Assembly: GCF_000963005.1 (NCBI RefSeq)
Contig: NZ_JZHZ01000007.1
Location: forward strand, 783,624-847,623
Origin: Xanthomonas sp. GPE 39
Lineage (GTDB): Bacteria > Pseudomonadota > Gammaproteobacteria > Xanthomonadales > Xanthomonadaceae
DNA: 64,000 bases
Direction: 5' to 3'
Shown piece after piece: positions 40,339 through 49,244 of the stretch; within the stretch, counting starts at the first letter, position 1; each line of letters begins with the position of its first letter. The position numbers were made by a program, and so were the translations under genes. The notes beneath the pieces are model-generated. The model saw nothing but the letters and a program-made list of their open reading frames with translations, made no database searches and was not told the origin of the DNA.

Positions 40339-41022
40339 ATGGCTGTGCGACCTTCCTTTGCCATGCCGTCCCGTGCAGCGTTTCCTCTTCTGCTCACTGC
40401 CGTCTTCGCCCACTCTCTGACAGGATGTTCGCGCATGAATACGCCGACCAACGCTCCGACCAATCTCCCGCCCGGCATCCACCTGATCGGGAATCTTCCC
40501 GTCGATGCTCATGGCACCGTGCATATCGATACCAGTAAGCCGATACCATTCGCCGACCATGCATTCGGGGCGATGTGTTACGACACCTATGGCTGCAAGG
40601 TGCTGTATGACGGCAGGTACGAAGCTAACGATCCCGACGATGTCAAACAAATCTCATCGGCGTCACTAGGGGATGGCTACCCCGGCAACCTTGACTCCGG
40701 CACCATCGGCATCCGCAACTTCCCACACTTCCCCCCGCCTGCCGAGGTGACGTGGCGCTCAAAGGACGGCCAGCCGCACCATGCCCTGGTCGATCTCGAA
40801 GCCATCTTCAAGGATAAGGTGATCCTGCATCACGTGCCGCAGAATCAGTTGCCGCCGATCCTGCAGGCCGATATCTCTCCGGACATCATCCTAGAAGTGA
40901 ACGACCGCACCATCAATGTGTATATGAAGGCGATGGTGCAGACGACCGTACTACAGAACCCTGACAATGAATATAGTGATGCACGCAACGACCTGATCCT
41001 CGCCTACACCAAAACCTACTGA
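40339..41022 (+). CDS. Lipoprotein, putative immunity protein (copy 1)
   Basis: The 227-residue product has an N-terminal signal with lipobox LTGC (AHSLTGCSRM), so it is probably a lipid-anchored periplasmic protein. The mature part contains PPGIHLIGNLPVDAHGTV, PFADHAFGAMCYDTYG and FPHFPPPAEVTWRSKDGQPH. I know proteins of this type as neighbours of DUF2235 effectors in Xanthomonas and Stenotrophomonas, where they would neutralise the phospholipase; this function is inferred. The start at 40339 is chosen for its signal peptide. Copy 2 at 41256 is closely similar except at about residues 85-110. Confidence 0.75.
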   Translation: MAVRPSFAMPSRAAFPLLLTAVFAHSLTGCSRMNTPTNAPTNLPPGIHLIGNLPVDAHGTVHIDTSKPIPFADHAFGAMCYDTYGCKVLYDGRYEANDPDDVKQISSASLGDGYPGNLDSGTIGIRNFPHFPPPAEVTWRSKDGQPHHALVDLEAIFKDKVILHHVPQNQLPPILQADISPDIILEVNDRTINVYMKAMVQTTVLQNPDNEYSDARNDLILAYTKTY

Positions 41023-41047
41023 TGGCGTTCTTGCCAGGGAGCATGTA

Positions 41048-41224
41048 ATGAGCAACGAGCATACCGATGCAAAGACATGGCCGGATGAGGTGGAAACGTA
41101 TCCGGCGATGGCGCAAGACTTGGCGACATATGCACACAGCCGCCATGCATTGGCGCAGTTCCAAGCGCCGCTGCTGGTCAATCAAACTGACACCGCGCTA
41201 TCGCGATCACGCCCTGGGCAGTAG
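41048..41224 (+). pseudogene. Truncated 5' end of a DUF2235 effector gene
   Basis: The frame opens MSNEHTDAKTWPDEVETY, almost identical to the effector start at 41968, and keeps this similarity for about 47 codons, to LLVNQT. It then runs into the next repeat unit and ends at TAG 41222-41224 after 58 codons. The catalytic domain is missing, so it cannot be an active phospholipase. It is the scar of a tandem duplication. Confidence 0.88.
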
Positions 41225-41255
41225 GCTGTCTCTCTCCCTTCCCACAGGTGAAACC

Positions 41256-41942
41256 ATGGCTGTGCGACCTTCTTTTGCCACGCCGTCCCGTGCAGCGCTC
41301 CCCCTTCTGCTGACCGCCGTCTTCGCCCACTCCCTGACTGGATGTTCGCGCATGAATACGCCGACCAACGCTCCGACCAATCTCCCTCCCGGCATCCACC
41401 TAGTCGGGAATCTTCCCGTCGATGCTCATGGCACCGTGCATATCGATACCCGTAAGCCGATTCCATTCGCTGACCATGCATTCGGGGCAGCCTGCTACGA
41501 CACTTATGGCTGCACGGTTATTTATGACGACATGTCTTTACTTAACATCCCGGATGATACCAAGACGATTTCATCGGCGTCGTTGGGAGACAAGTATCCG
41601 AATGATACATTGGATGCATCGCATATCGGCATCCGCAACTTTCCACACTTTCCGCCTCCTGCGGAGGTGACTTGGCGGTCCAAGGACGGCCAGCCGCACC
41701 ATGCCCTGGTCGATCTCGAAGCCATCTTCAAGGATAAGGTGGTCCTGCACCACGTGCCGCAGAATCAGTTGCCGCCAATACTGCATGCGGATATCTCTCC
41801 TCATATCATCTTGGAAGTGAACGACCGCACCATCAATGTGTATATGCGGGCGTTTGTGGAGACTGCTGTGTTACAGAGGCCAGGCAACCCAGACAGCGAT
41901 TTCCGCAACGACCTGATCCTCGCCTACACCAAAACGTACTGA
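41256..41942 (+). CDS. Lipoprotein, putative immunity protein (copy 2, effector-adjacent)
   Basis: The 228-residue product has the same signal and lipobox LTGC as copy 1. It differs mainly in the segment after CYDTYGC (TVIYDDMSLLNIPDDTK against KVLYDGRYEANDPDDVK) and near the C terminus, while flanking parts are nearly identical. It ends 25 bp before the full effector gene, with the same spacing as copy 1 has to the truncated effector. It is therefore the likely cognate immunity protein, protecting the cell from its own or a sibling's effector in the periplasm. Confidence 0.75.
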   Translation: MAVRPSFATPSRAALPLLLTAVFAHSLTGCSRMNTPTNAPTNLPPGIHLVGNLPVDAHGTVHIDTRKPIPFADHAFGAACYDTYGCTVIYDDMSLLNIPDDTKTISSASLGDKYPNDTLDASHIGIRNFPHFPPPAEVTWRSKDGQPHHALVDLEAIFKDKVVLHHVPQNQLPPILHADISPHIILEVNDRTINVYMRAFVETAVLQRPGNPDSDFRNDLILAYTKTY

Positions 41943-41967
41943 TGGCGTCCTCGCCAGGGAGCATGTA

Positions 41968-44463
41968 ATGAGCAACGAGCATACCGATGCAAAGACATGG
42001 CCGGATGAGGTGGAAACGTATCCGGTGACGGCGCAAGACTTGGCGGCATATGCACACAGTCGCCATGCGCTGGCGCAGTTCCAAGCGCCACTACTGGTCA
42101 GCCAACAAAACCCACATACCCGTTTGTTCGTGGCTTGCTTCGATGGCACTGGCAACGACAAGTACAAGGATCCTCAGCACATCACCAATATCGGCATATT
42201 GAGCGATCAACTGGACTTGGCACGCTCGAAGGGCATCAACAACATCAGGGGCTATTACGTCCCCGGCGTAGGCACCCAGGATGATGCCTTGAGCCGCATT
42301 GCCGACGGTGCCCTGGGCTATAGCTACGGCCCACGGATGGAAAAGATGTACTTGGAGTTCATCCGTCAAGCTAAACAATGGCGCGACCAAGATCCGCAAG
42401 TCGAAATCAGCATTGTGTCCACCGGCTTCAGTCGTGGCGCGGTCACTGCGGCCATGTTCACCCGCATGGTTCACGAGCGCGGCATCCAGAGCCCAGTCGG
42501 CATGAACATCGAACAGGGGCCACACGGCGAAATCCTCAAACTCACCCCCACGCATCCGCCCCTCGTGCCACCCGGCCGCACCGCGCAGACCGTCGGCTTG
42601 CTGGACCCGGTCGCTACCGGCGACATGAATTTCCACGACGTGCGCTTGCCGCCTTCGGTGGTGTCGGGTTTGCAGCTCAGCGCCCGCGACGAGCGCCGCG
42701 ATGCTTTCCCCGCCAAGGACATCCTGCATCCCGGCCATTCCCACGACGGACGCTTTCTCAATCTGACCCATCCCGGCGCGCATTCGGATATCGGCGGTTC
42801 CTACCGACTCAATGGTTTGTCCGTGCGTAACGGCAATCTGTTGACCGATTATGTCAACAGCCTCAGCGATAAACCGTTCCTGCAACCGCGCACTGTGCCC
42901 AGCGCGCCGGAAATGAACGTCATCCACCGCTCCGAACAGCACGAATCCTATTACACCACCGGCATGGCGACGACGCTCGGGCATCGCGTGCATGTGCATA
43001 ACCTGGATGGCACGGGCATGACCCAGGCCCCAAACGATGCGCAATCCTTAGATGCCGGGTTGCGCGCGCACTTGCCCTTGCGCCCGGTGGCGGTGTCGCC
43101 CGAGCGCACCGATCCGGCGCTGCCGGCGTTCTTTCGGGAGGGACCGCATCCGCATGCGTTAGCGGCACCGCCGTTGCCGGCGTATTTGCAACAGGGCGTA
43201 ACGCCGCATGTGCCGGGCGTAGCGTCCACCCACAGCACATCGACAAACGCGAACACGTCCTCCTCCTCTTCATCCTCTGCTGCTTCCACACCGTCGCTGT
43301 CCATGGACAGGCACACGTCGATGCAGGAAGGCCACGCCGCCCAACAGCACCACGAACGCATACAACAGGCGCCGCAACTCGCGCAAGCGCATTCGCAGAC
43401 ACATGCGCCGACGTCACATGACAACGCATTGGCTCCGCAAAAACCAGCCAGCGTGGACATGCAGGAACAGGCGCGGATCGCGCAATTAAAGCAGCAGGAA
43501 CAGCAAGCGCAGGCAGTGAGCGAGCAGCAACATCAGCTTGCGCAGCAACACGCGCAGTTGCACCGCCAAGCCATGGATGCACAGCAACACGAACACGAAC
43601 ACGACCAGCGCCACAGCCAAGACACCCGTTCGCATCAACACGAACAGCGTCAGGCTAGCGAGGCGATGTTGCATACCCCGCCAGTGGCGCACGCACCACA
43701 GCTCCCGCTGATGACGGCACATCCCCTGGAGCCTGGCGACCGCAGCGTCGCCGTGCAGTCCTTGCAACAACACTTGCAGACCATCGGTGCCACCGACCAC
43801 GATGGCAAGGCCATCCAGGACGACAAGGACTACGGCCCCCGCACCCAACAGGCGGTGGAAAACTTCCAGCGTTGGGCTGGCCGCGAGCCGACCGGTATCG
43901 CCGACCCAGGCACGCTCGAAGCACTGCAAACACATGCCCAATTCGCCGCGCGGCAGAAGACACAGGACCTTGCCACCGACCGATATTTGGCCGATCAAGC
44001 TAAGCCTGCGCCCTCCCATTCGACCGATGTCTTCGCCGAGCGCCCGAACCAATCTCAACGTGACCAGCCCCCTGTGCAGCAGCAGGCCGCGCCCAAGGCG
44101 CTGGAACCCTACAGCAGCCCCAATTCCCCGCTGCACGCGCTCTACGCACAGACCAAAACCACCATGGAGGGCAGGGGCATCTCGGTGTCCGAGGAACGCA
44201 TGCACCAGCTCGTCGGCAAGATGGCGCTCCAAGGAATGAACACAGGAGGGAAAAACGATTTCGTGGTCAAGGGCGATAAGCTCTATGGCCGCAATCTCGA
44301 TGTCCCTTATAACCACTTCATGCTGGACCTGCGCGAACCTGCGCCATCGGTGCAGTCCACGATCCAGCAGGTGCAGACCCAGCAGCAGACACGCGAAGCG
44401 GAGTTAACGGCCATGCGGCAGCAACAGCAACAACAGCTATACCAGCACTCGTATGGCCGATAG
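41968..44463 (+). CDS. DUF2235 phospholipase-type interbacterial effector with peptidoglycan-binding domain
   Basis: The 831-residue product has a DUF2235 alpha/beta-hydrolase domain (about residues 48-340) with FDGTGNDKYKD, the nucleophile elbow STGFSRGAV (Ser155) and HPGAHSDIGGSY; Tle1-type phospholipases share these motifs. A Ser-rich and then Gln/His-rich linker (about 425-580) leads to a peptidoglycan-binding domain (584-659) nearly identical to that in the gene at the left edge. The last 130 residues end in a glutamine-rich tail, resembling the VirD4-recognition domain (XVIPCD) of type IV effectors, although its usual GLxxIDHV motif is not obvious. Delivery by the VirD4 system is thus likely but not shown. 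It has no signal peptide. Confidence 0.85.
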   Translation: MSNEHTDAKTWPDEVETYPVTAQDLAAYAHSRHALAQFQAPLLVSQQNPHTRLFVACFDGTGNDKYKDPQHITNIGILSDQLDLARSKGINNIRGYYVPGVGTQDDALSRIADGALGYSYGPRMEKMYLEFIRQAKQWRDQDPQVEISIVSTGFSRGAVTAAMFTRMVHERGIQSPVGMNIEQGPHGEILKLTPTHPPLVPPGRTAQTVGLLDPVATGDMNFHDVRLPPSVVSGLQLSARDERRDAFPAKDILHPGHSHDGRFLNLTHPGAHSDIGGSYRLNGLSVRNGNLLTDYVNSLSDKPFLQPRTVPSAPEMNVIHRSEQHESYYTTGMATTLGHRVHVHNLDGTGMTQAPNDAQSLDAGLRAHLPLRPVAVSPERTDPALPAFFREGPHPHALAAPPLPAYLQQGVTPHVPGVASTHSTSTNANTSSSSSSSAASTPSLSMDRHTSMQEGHAAQQHHERIQQAPQLAQAHSQTHAPTSHDNALAPQKPASVDMQEQARIAQLKQQEQQAQAVSEQQHQLAQQHAQLHRQAMDAQQHEHEHDQRHSQDTRSHQHEQRQASEAMLHTPPVAHAPQLPLMTAHPLEPGDRSVAVQSLQQHLQTIGATDHDGKAIQDDKDYGPRTQQAVENFQRWAGREPTGIADPGTLEALQTHAQFAARQKTQDLATDRYLADQAKPAPSHSTDVFAERPNQSQRDQPPVQQQAAPKALEPYSSPNSPLHALYAQTKTTMEGRGISVSEERMHQLVGKMALQGMNTGGKNDFVVKGDKLYGRNLDVPYNHFMLDLREPAPSVQSTIQQVQTQQQTREAELTAMRQQQQQQLYQHSYGR

Positions 44464-44598
44464 CCAGACCGATGGCATGATCGCCACCGCACGCGATACA
44501 CGCAGACGGCGCGTTCTCAATCAAGGCTCATGCTTTTTGAAAGCGATTGCTGAGAGTGCCGCAGTTGTCCCGGCTTGCGCTTGTCGAAGTGTCATCGC

Positions 44599-44967
44599 AT
44601 GAGAATTTTCGGCCGAGGCCACGCTCACCTCAACCAGCGGCTGGAGGTACTGGAAAAAGCGCTGGCCGAGCAACAGCAGCGCACGCATTTTCTGGAAGGT
44701 CAGCTCATTCGCACGGTGCGGCAGTTGGTGGCGATGCAGTCGTTGCTGGAGTCCTTGATTCGCACGCATCCGCGACCGGACCTGATGCTGCGTTGGTGGA
44801 ATCACGAAGTCCCATAACTGATCGATGAGGTCAGCGAGATCCCGCCGGATCTACCCGTCGAACACCAAGCGCAAGCCCTGGCCTGGCAGGGGATGCTGAA
44901 GCGTTATACGTACCTGATCGAGGCGGCGGCAGAGTTCTATGCGCAACGCCATCAAGGTGAGGACTGA
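44599..44967 (+). pseudogene. Small coiled-coil protein gene split by an in-frame TAA
   Basis: ATG 44599 opens MRIFGRGHAHLNQRLEVLEK, a charged helical stretch likely to form a coiled coil, and runs 72 codons to TAA at 44815-44817. The same frame then continues for 49 codons (LIDEVSEIPPDLPVE ... AEFYAQRHQGED) to TGA at 44967, with normal composition. A single change (for example GAA or CAA to TAA) would explain it. The uninterrupted product would have about 122 residues. I do not recognise the family. It lies 135 bp downstream of the effector. It could also be a functional 72-residue protein with an untranslated tail. Confidence 0.55.
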
Positions 44968-45236
44968 AACGGCGGCAGCGCAATCTCAGCATCATCGACG
45001 CTGCAAGCTTGTATTCAGGGCGGCAGGCAGACTTCCCGCTGCAATCGCACGCGCAAGCTGGGTCAGCCTATCGATTTTTGCCAACGCCTAAAGCCGGTAT
45101 GAGAGGGCGTGTTGTCAGTGGTTGGAGGCAGGCTCGGGTTTAACAGGCTGCTGATGCACCTGATCCTCGCTAGACTTGCATGACCATTTATGGGACGACC
45201 GCTGCCCGGCCTCCCTTCCAAACTGCAAGGTTGTCA

Positions 45237-46880
45237 ATGTCTTCTTCCCTCCGCCTCGCCATGGCCCAGTTCGATTTTCCGGTTGGTGCCGTGACCCAGA
45301 ACACCGACCGGATCCTGGCGCTAATCGAGCAGGCGCGCGATACGCATGGCGCCGACATCGTGCTGTTCCCGGAATTGGCAATAAGTGGCTATCCCCCGGA
45401 AGATCTGCTGTTGCGCCCTGGGTTTCTCGCTGATTGCGAACAGGCCGTACAACGTATCGCCGCGCGCGTGCATGGCATCGTCGCGGTGGTCGGCTGGCCG
45501 CAAAGCGTCGGCAGCGTGGTGTATAACGCCGCTAGCGTGCTGCGCGACGGGCGTATCGCCGCTACCTACCGCAAGCGCGAATTGCCCAACTACGCGGTGT
45601 TCGACGAGCGCCGTTATTTCGATGTGGATCCGGATGGTGAACACTGCGTGTTCGACCTCAAGGGCACGCCGGTGGGATTGGTGATCTGCGAGGATCTGTG
45701 GTTCCCCGAGCCGTTGGCCGCGACCGTGCGTGCCGGTGCCGAACTTGTGTTGGTGCCCAATGCCTCGCCCTACGAGCGTGGCAAGCACGCGCAGCGCGAT
45801 GCGTTGCTGGCCGAGCGCAGCGGTGAAAGCGGTGCGGCGTTGGCGTATCTCAACGTGGTTGGTGGTCAGGATGCGCTGGTGTTCGATGGCGCCTCGGTGG
45901 TGGCCGACGGCGACGGCACGGTGCATCCGGCCGCCGCTGCGTTTACCGACCAATGGTTGGTCGTCGATTACGACCCTGGTAAACGTCGCTTCGCGCCTTT
46001 GCACTGGAATCGCGACGGTGCCGATGAGGAGTGCATGGAAGCGCTGGCCTGGCGCGCAGTGGTGCGTGGGCTGCGAGATTATTGTCGCAAGAACGGTTTT
46101 TCCAAGGTCTGGCTGGGATTGTCCGGCGGGATCGACTCGGCGCTGGTGCTGGCGATGGCGGTGGACGCGCTGGGTGCGGAGAATGTCGCGGCCGTGCGCT
46201 TGCCCTCGCGTTATACCGCCGATTTATCCAACGACCTGGCCGCCGAGCAATGCCGCACGCTGGGGGTACGGTTGGAGACGGTGGCGATCGAGCCGGCGTT
46301 CGAAGGCGTGTTGCAGGCGCTCGGTCCGTTATTCGAAGGCACTCAACCCGACGTTACCGAAGAGAATCTGCAATCGCGCAGCCGTGGGTTGATCCTGATG
46401 GCGTTGGCGAACAAGTTCGGCGGCTTGCTGCTGACCACCGGCAACAAGAGCGAGTACGCGGTCGGCTACGCCACCATCTATGGCGATATGTGCGGCGGCT
46501 ACGCGCCGCTGAAGGATCTGTACAAGACCGAGGTATTCGCCCTGGCGACGTGGCGTAATACGCTCGCTGCAACGGCGGTGATTCCGCCAGCGGTGATCGC
46601 GCGGGCACCGTCGGCGGAACTGCGCGCCAACCAGACCGACCAGGATTCGCTGCCGCCCTACGACGTGCTCGACGGTATCCTGTATCGCTACGTCGATCAG
46701 GAAGCATCGCGCGATGAGATCGTCGCCGCCGGCTATGCGGCGGAGGTGGTCGATCAGGTGATACGGCTGGTGCGCATCACCGAGTGGAAGCGTCATCAGG
46801 CTGCGCCGGGCCCGAAGGTTTCGCGCCGCGCCTTCGGGCGCGAACGCCGCTACCCGATCAGCAACGGCTACCACGCCTAG
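45237..46880 (+). CDS. nadE: Glutamine-dependent NAD+ synthetase
   Basis: The 547-residue product fuses an N-terminal nitrilase-type glutaminase domain (ELAISGYPPEDLL with the Glu, YRKRELPNYAVFDE with the Lys, GLVICEDLW with the Cys) to a C-terminal synthetase with LGLSGGIDSALVLAM (PP-loop) and TTGNKSEYAVGY. It converts deamido-NAD to NAD using glutamine. I chose ATG 45237 because the domain starts directly after it; ATG 45180 is possible. It marks the right border of the accessory island that begins after sucD. Confidence 0.94.
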   Translation: MSSSLRLAMAQFDFPVGAVTQNTDRILALIEQARDTHGADIVLFPELAISGYPPEDLLLRPGFLADCEQAVQRIAARVHGIVAVVGWPQSVGSVVYNAASVLRDGRIAATYRKRELPNYAVFDERRYFDVDPDGEHCVFDLKGTPVGLVICEDLWFPEPLAATVRAGAELVLVPNASPYERGKHAQRDALLAERSGESGAALAYLNVVGGQDALVFDGASVVADGDGTVHPAAAAFTDQWLVVDYDPGKRRFAPLHWNRDGADEECMEALAWRAVVRGLRDYCRKNGFSKVWLGLSGGIDSALVLAMAVDALGAENVAAVRLPSRYTADLSNDLAAEQCRTLGVRLETVAIEPAFEGVLQALGPLFEGTQPDVTEENLQSRSRGLILMALANKFGGLLLTTGNKSEYAVGYATIYGDMCGGYAPLKDLYKTEVFALATWRNTLAATAVIPPAVIARAPSAELRANQTDQDSLPPYDVLDGILYRYVDQEASRDEIVAAGYAAEVVDQVIRLVRITEWKRHQAAPGPKVSRRAFGRERRYPISNGYHA

Positions 46881-46904
46881 CCGCACGTGGTGTATCTATT
46901 CGCC

Positions 46905-47888
46905 TCACAGCGCTTGCAGCAGACGTAATCCGAATGCATCGTCCTGCGCGTTCCAGCCATGGCTGACGCGCATGCCGGCTTCGGCGGCCATCGCACCGAA
47001 GCTGTGGTCGGTATATTTGTGGCTGTATTCCACCTGCATCGCTTCTCCGGCGGCGAAGTCGAAGCGATGTCCGCCCACATGCACCTGCTGCGCGCATTGG
47101 CTGACCAGGAAGGTTTCGATGCGCTGCTCTGCAGGTGCGTACACCGCGCGGTGGCGGAATTGCTCCAGGTCGAAGTCGCTGCCGATTTCGCGGTTGAGGC
47201 GGCGCAGCAGGTTCAAGGTGAATGCGACGGTGACGCCAGCGGCATCGTTATAGGCTGCTTCCAGTGCTGCTGGTTCCTTGATCAGGTCGATACCGATCAG
47301 CGCGCAGCCGTGCTCGCGCATGGTCGTGCGTATCGAGCGCAGCAGTGCGATGCCGTCCTCGCGGGTGAAGTTACCCAGCGTCGAGCCGGGGAAGAACACC
47401 AGCGTGCGGCGTGCGTCGCGTTGTGGCTGCGGCAGCGGAACCGGTGCGGTGAAGTCGGCGCACACCGGCAGCATTTGGATGTGCGGGAAGCATTCGGTCA
47501 GGCGCGTGGTGCTGGACATCAGGATGTCGCGCGCCATTTCGATTGGGGTATAGGCCACCGGCATGCGTAGGCCGTCCAGCAGCAGTTGTGTTTTGCGTCC
47601 GCTGCCGCTGCCCAGTTCCACCACATGCGCGCCGATACCCACGGCCTGCGCAATCGATGGCATATGTGCTTCCAGCAGGCTCAACTCGGTACGGGTCAGG
47701 TAATACTCGGGCTGATGCGTGATCGCTTCAAACAGACGCGAGCCCTCGGCGTCGTAGAAATACTTGGACGGCAAGTGTTTGGGGCTACGCGATAATCCAT
47801 CGATTGCATCGGCGAGGATATCGTCCGGCTGTGGATGCAGGTCGGTCAATGCAGCTTCGGTCAGGGCACGGGCGGTTGCGGCATTCAT
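46905..47888 (-). CDS. egtD: L-histidine N-alpha-methyltransferase EgtD
   Basis: The 327-residue product has the SAM-binding motif VVELGSGSGRKTQLLL, the characteristic SKYFYDAEGSRLFEAIT near the start and FFPGSTLGNF. EgtD trimethylates histidine to hercynine, the first step of ergothioneine synthesis. Its ATG overlaps the egtB stop by 4 bp, so the two are translated as a unit with egtB first. Confidence 0.92.
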   Translation of the reverse strand: MNAATARALTEAALTDLHPQPDDILADAIDGLSRSPKHLPSKYFYDAEGSRLFEAITHQPEYYLTRTELSLLEAHMPSIAQAVGIGAHVVELGSGSGRKTQLLLDGLRMPVAYTPIEMARDILMSSTTRLTECFPHIQMLPVCADFTAPVPLPQPQRDARRTLVFFPGSTLGNFTREDGIALLRSIRTTMREHGCALIGIDLIKEPAALEAAYNDAAGVTVAFTLNLLRRLNREIGSDFDLEQFRHRAVYAPAEQRIETFLVSQCAQQVHVGGHRFDFAAGEAMQVEYSHKYTDHSFGAMAAEAGMRVSHGWNAQDDAFGLRLLQAL

Positions 47889-49174
47889 GCGGGGTCCTTG
47901 GCCAGGCGCACGCCGGCGAACTGCCACCGCGCATCGGAGGGGAAGAAATTGCGGTAGCTGGCGCGGATGTGGTCGTGCGGCGTGGCGCAGCTACCGCCAC
48001 GCAACACCCATTGCGCGTTCATGAACTTGCCGTTGTATTCGCCCAACGCGCCCGACCACGGGCGAAACCCCGGATACGGCAGATAAGCACTGCCGGTCCA
48101 CTCCCACACATCGCCGAACAACTGTTGCAGCCCAGTTTCCGTCGGCGTCGATGGTTGTGGATGCAGTGCATCGGCATCGGCGAAGTTGCCAGCAATGGCG
48201 ATGCCGGTGGCGGCCTGTTCCCACTCCATCTCGGTCGGCAGGCGTGCGCCGGCCCAGCGTGCGTAGGCATCGGCCTCGAACAGACTCAGGTGGCATACCG
48301 GTGCATGCGGATCGCGCTCGCGCCAGCCGCCCAGGGTGAACTCGCGCACGCCGTCGGCGTGCCAGTACAGCGGCCGCTGCCAGTCCTCGGCGGCGCGCCG
48401 CGCCCAGCCGTCGTTGAGCCACAGGCCGATGCTGCGATAGCCACCGTCGGCGATGAATTCGGCGTACTCGGCGTTGCTGGCCGGACGACTGGCCAGCGCG
48501 TGCGCCGGCACCAGCACGCGGTGCTGCGGCGACTCGTTGTCGTAGGCGAAGTCCGCATGCGCCGGCCAAGCCGGGGCGCCGATCATGCAGATCTGCTCGT
48601 CGCGCTGGACCCAGCGCAAGCTGGTGGCAGGTGCGCGCTGGATATGCAAATCCGAACGGTATGCCGGCCCCAGCGGGTTACGCCAGAACGCGTGCTTGAT
48701 ATCGGTCAGCAGCAATTCCTGATGTTGTTGTTCGTGCTGCAAGCCCAATTCCAGCGCTTGCAGTGCCTGCGGTGCGAGCGCACCCTGCTGCAGCCGTGCC
48801 AACACGCGCGTTTCGATCTCGCTGCGATAGTCCAGCACCTGCGCCAGCGATGGGCGCGACAACAGGCCGCGGTGCGGCCGTGCGTGCGCCGGACCGAGGC
48901 TCTGGTAGTAGCTGTTGAAAAGGTAATCCCACTGCGGGTCCACTGGGCGGTAGGCGGGGTCGGCCGACAATACGAAGCGTTCGAAGAACCACGTGGTATG
49001 CGCCAGATGCCATTTGGCGGGACTGGCGTCGTCCATGCTCTGCACCATGGCGTCTTCCTCGCTCAACGGTGCGGCCAGTTGCCGGCTGCGTTGGCGCACA
49101 TGGTGCAGGCGTGCCGTCAGGGCGGTGGCGCAGAGCGTGGTGGAAGCCGATGCCGCTGGAGAGGTTGCTTGCAT
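47885..49174 (-). CDS. egtB: Hercynine oxygenase EgtB (sulfoxide synthase)
   Basis: The 429-residue product has an N-terminal DinB-like domain with WHLAHTTWFFERFVL and the iron-binding HX3HXE motif in LQHEQQHQELLL. A C-terminal FGE-sulfatase domain follows (ARLPTEMEWEQAA, FGDVWEWTGSAY, LRGGSCATPHDHIRASYRNFF). EgtB joins a thiol donor to hercynine with oxygen. EgtA and EgtC are not nearby, so the donor may be cysteine directly or glutathione made elsewhere. GGGGAA precedes ATG 49174. A divergent gene starts 70 bp away. Confidence 0.92.
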   Translation of the reverse strand: MQATSPAASASTTLCATALTARLHHVRQRSRQLAAPLSEEDAMVQSMDDASPAKWHLAHTTWFFERFVLSADPAYRPVDPQWDYLFNSYYQSLGPAHARPHRGLLSRPSLAQVLDYRSEIETRVLARLQQGALAPQALQALELGLQHEQQHQELLLTDIKHAFWRNPLGPAYRSDLHIQRAPATSLRWVQRDEQICMIGAPAWPAHADFAYDNESPQHRVLVPAHALASRPASNAEYAEFIADGGYRSIGLWLNDGWARRAAEDWQRPLYWHADGVREFTLGGWRERDPHAPVCHLSLFEADAYARWAGARLPTEMEWEQAATGIAIAGNFADADALHPQPSTPTETGLQQLFGDVWEWTGSAYLPYPGFRPWSGALGEYNGKFMNAQWVLRGGSCATPHDHIRASYRNFFPSDARWQFAGVRLAKDPA

Positions 49175-49244
49175 TTCCCCAGTCTTGGGGCAGTGCCGTG
49201 AATATTCCGTCACGCGTGGCGGATATTGGCGATAGGCTTGCGCG

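Larger units (their letters stand above)
40274..42105 (+). repeat. Two tandem copies of a 917-bp unit (immunity gene plus effector 5' end)
   Basis: Unit 1 runs from 40274 to 41190 and unit 2 from 41191 to about 42105. Both begin CACCGCGCTATCGCGATCAC, contain a leader, a lipoprotein gene and the same 18-bp-class spacer, and then the first 47 codons of the effector. In unit 1 the effector sequence stops abruptly at the start of unit 2. In unit 2 it continues into the full gene. The copies are very similar at both ends but differ strongly in the middle of the lipoprotein gene. Confidence 0.9.

Noticed and set aside
40274-42105. Insertion sequence or transposon as the cause of the repeat
   Set aside because: No transposase, terminal inverted repeats or target-site duplications; the unit is made of host-type gene parts and fits a tandem duplication.
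45115-45381. Minus-strand 88-codon frame at the nadE start
   Set aside because: It overlaps the glutaminase domain of nadE and its promoter and has no family features.
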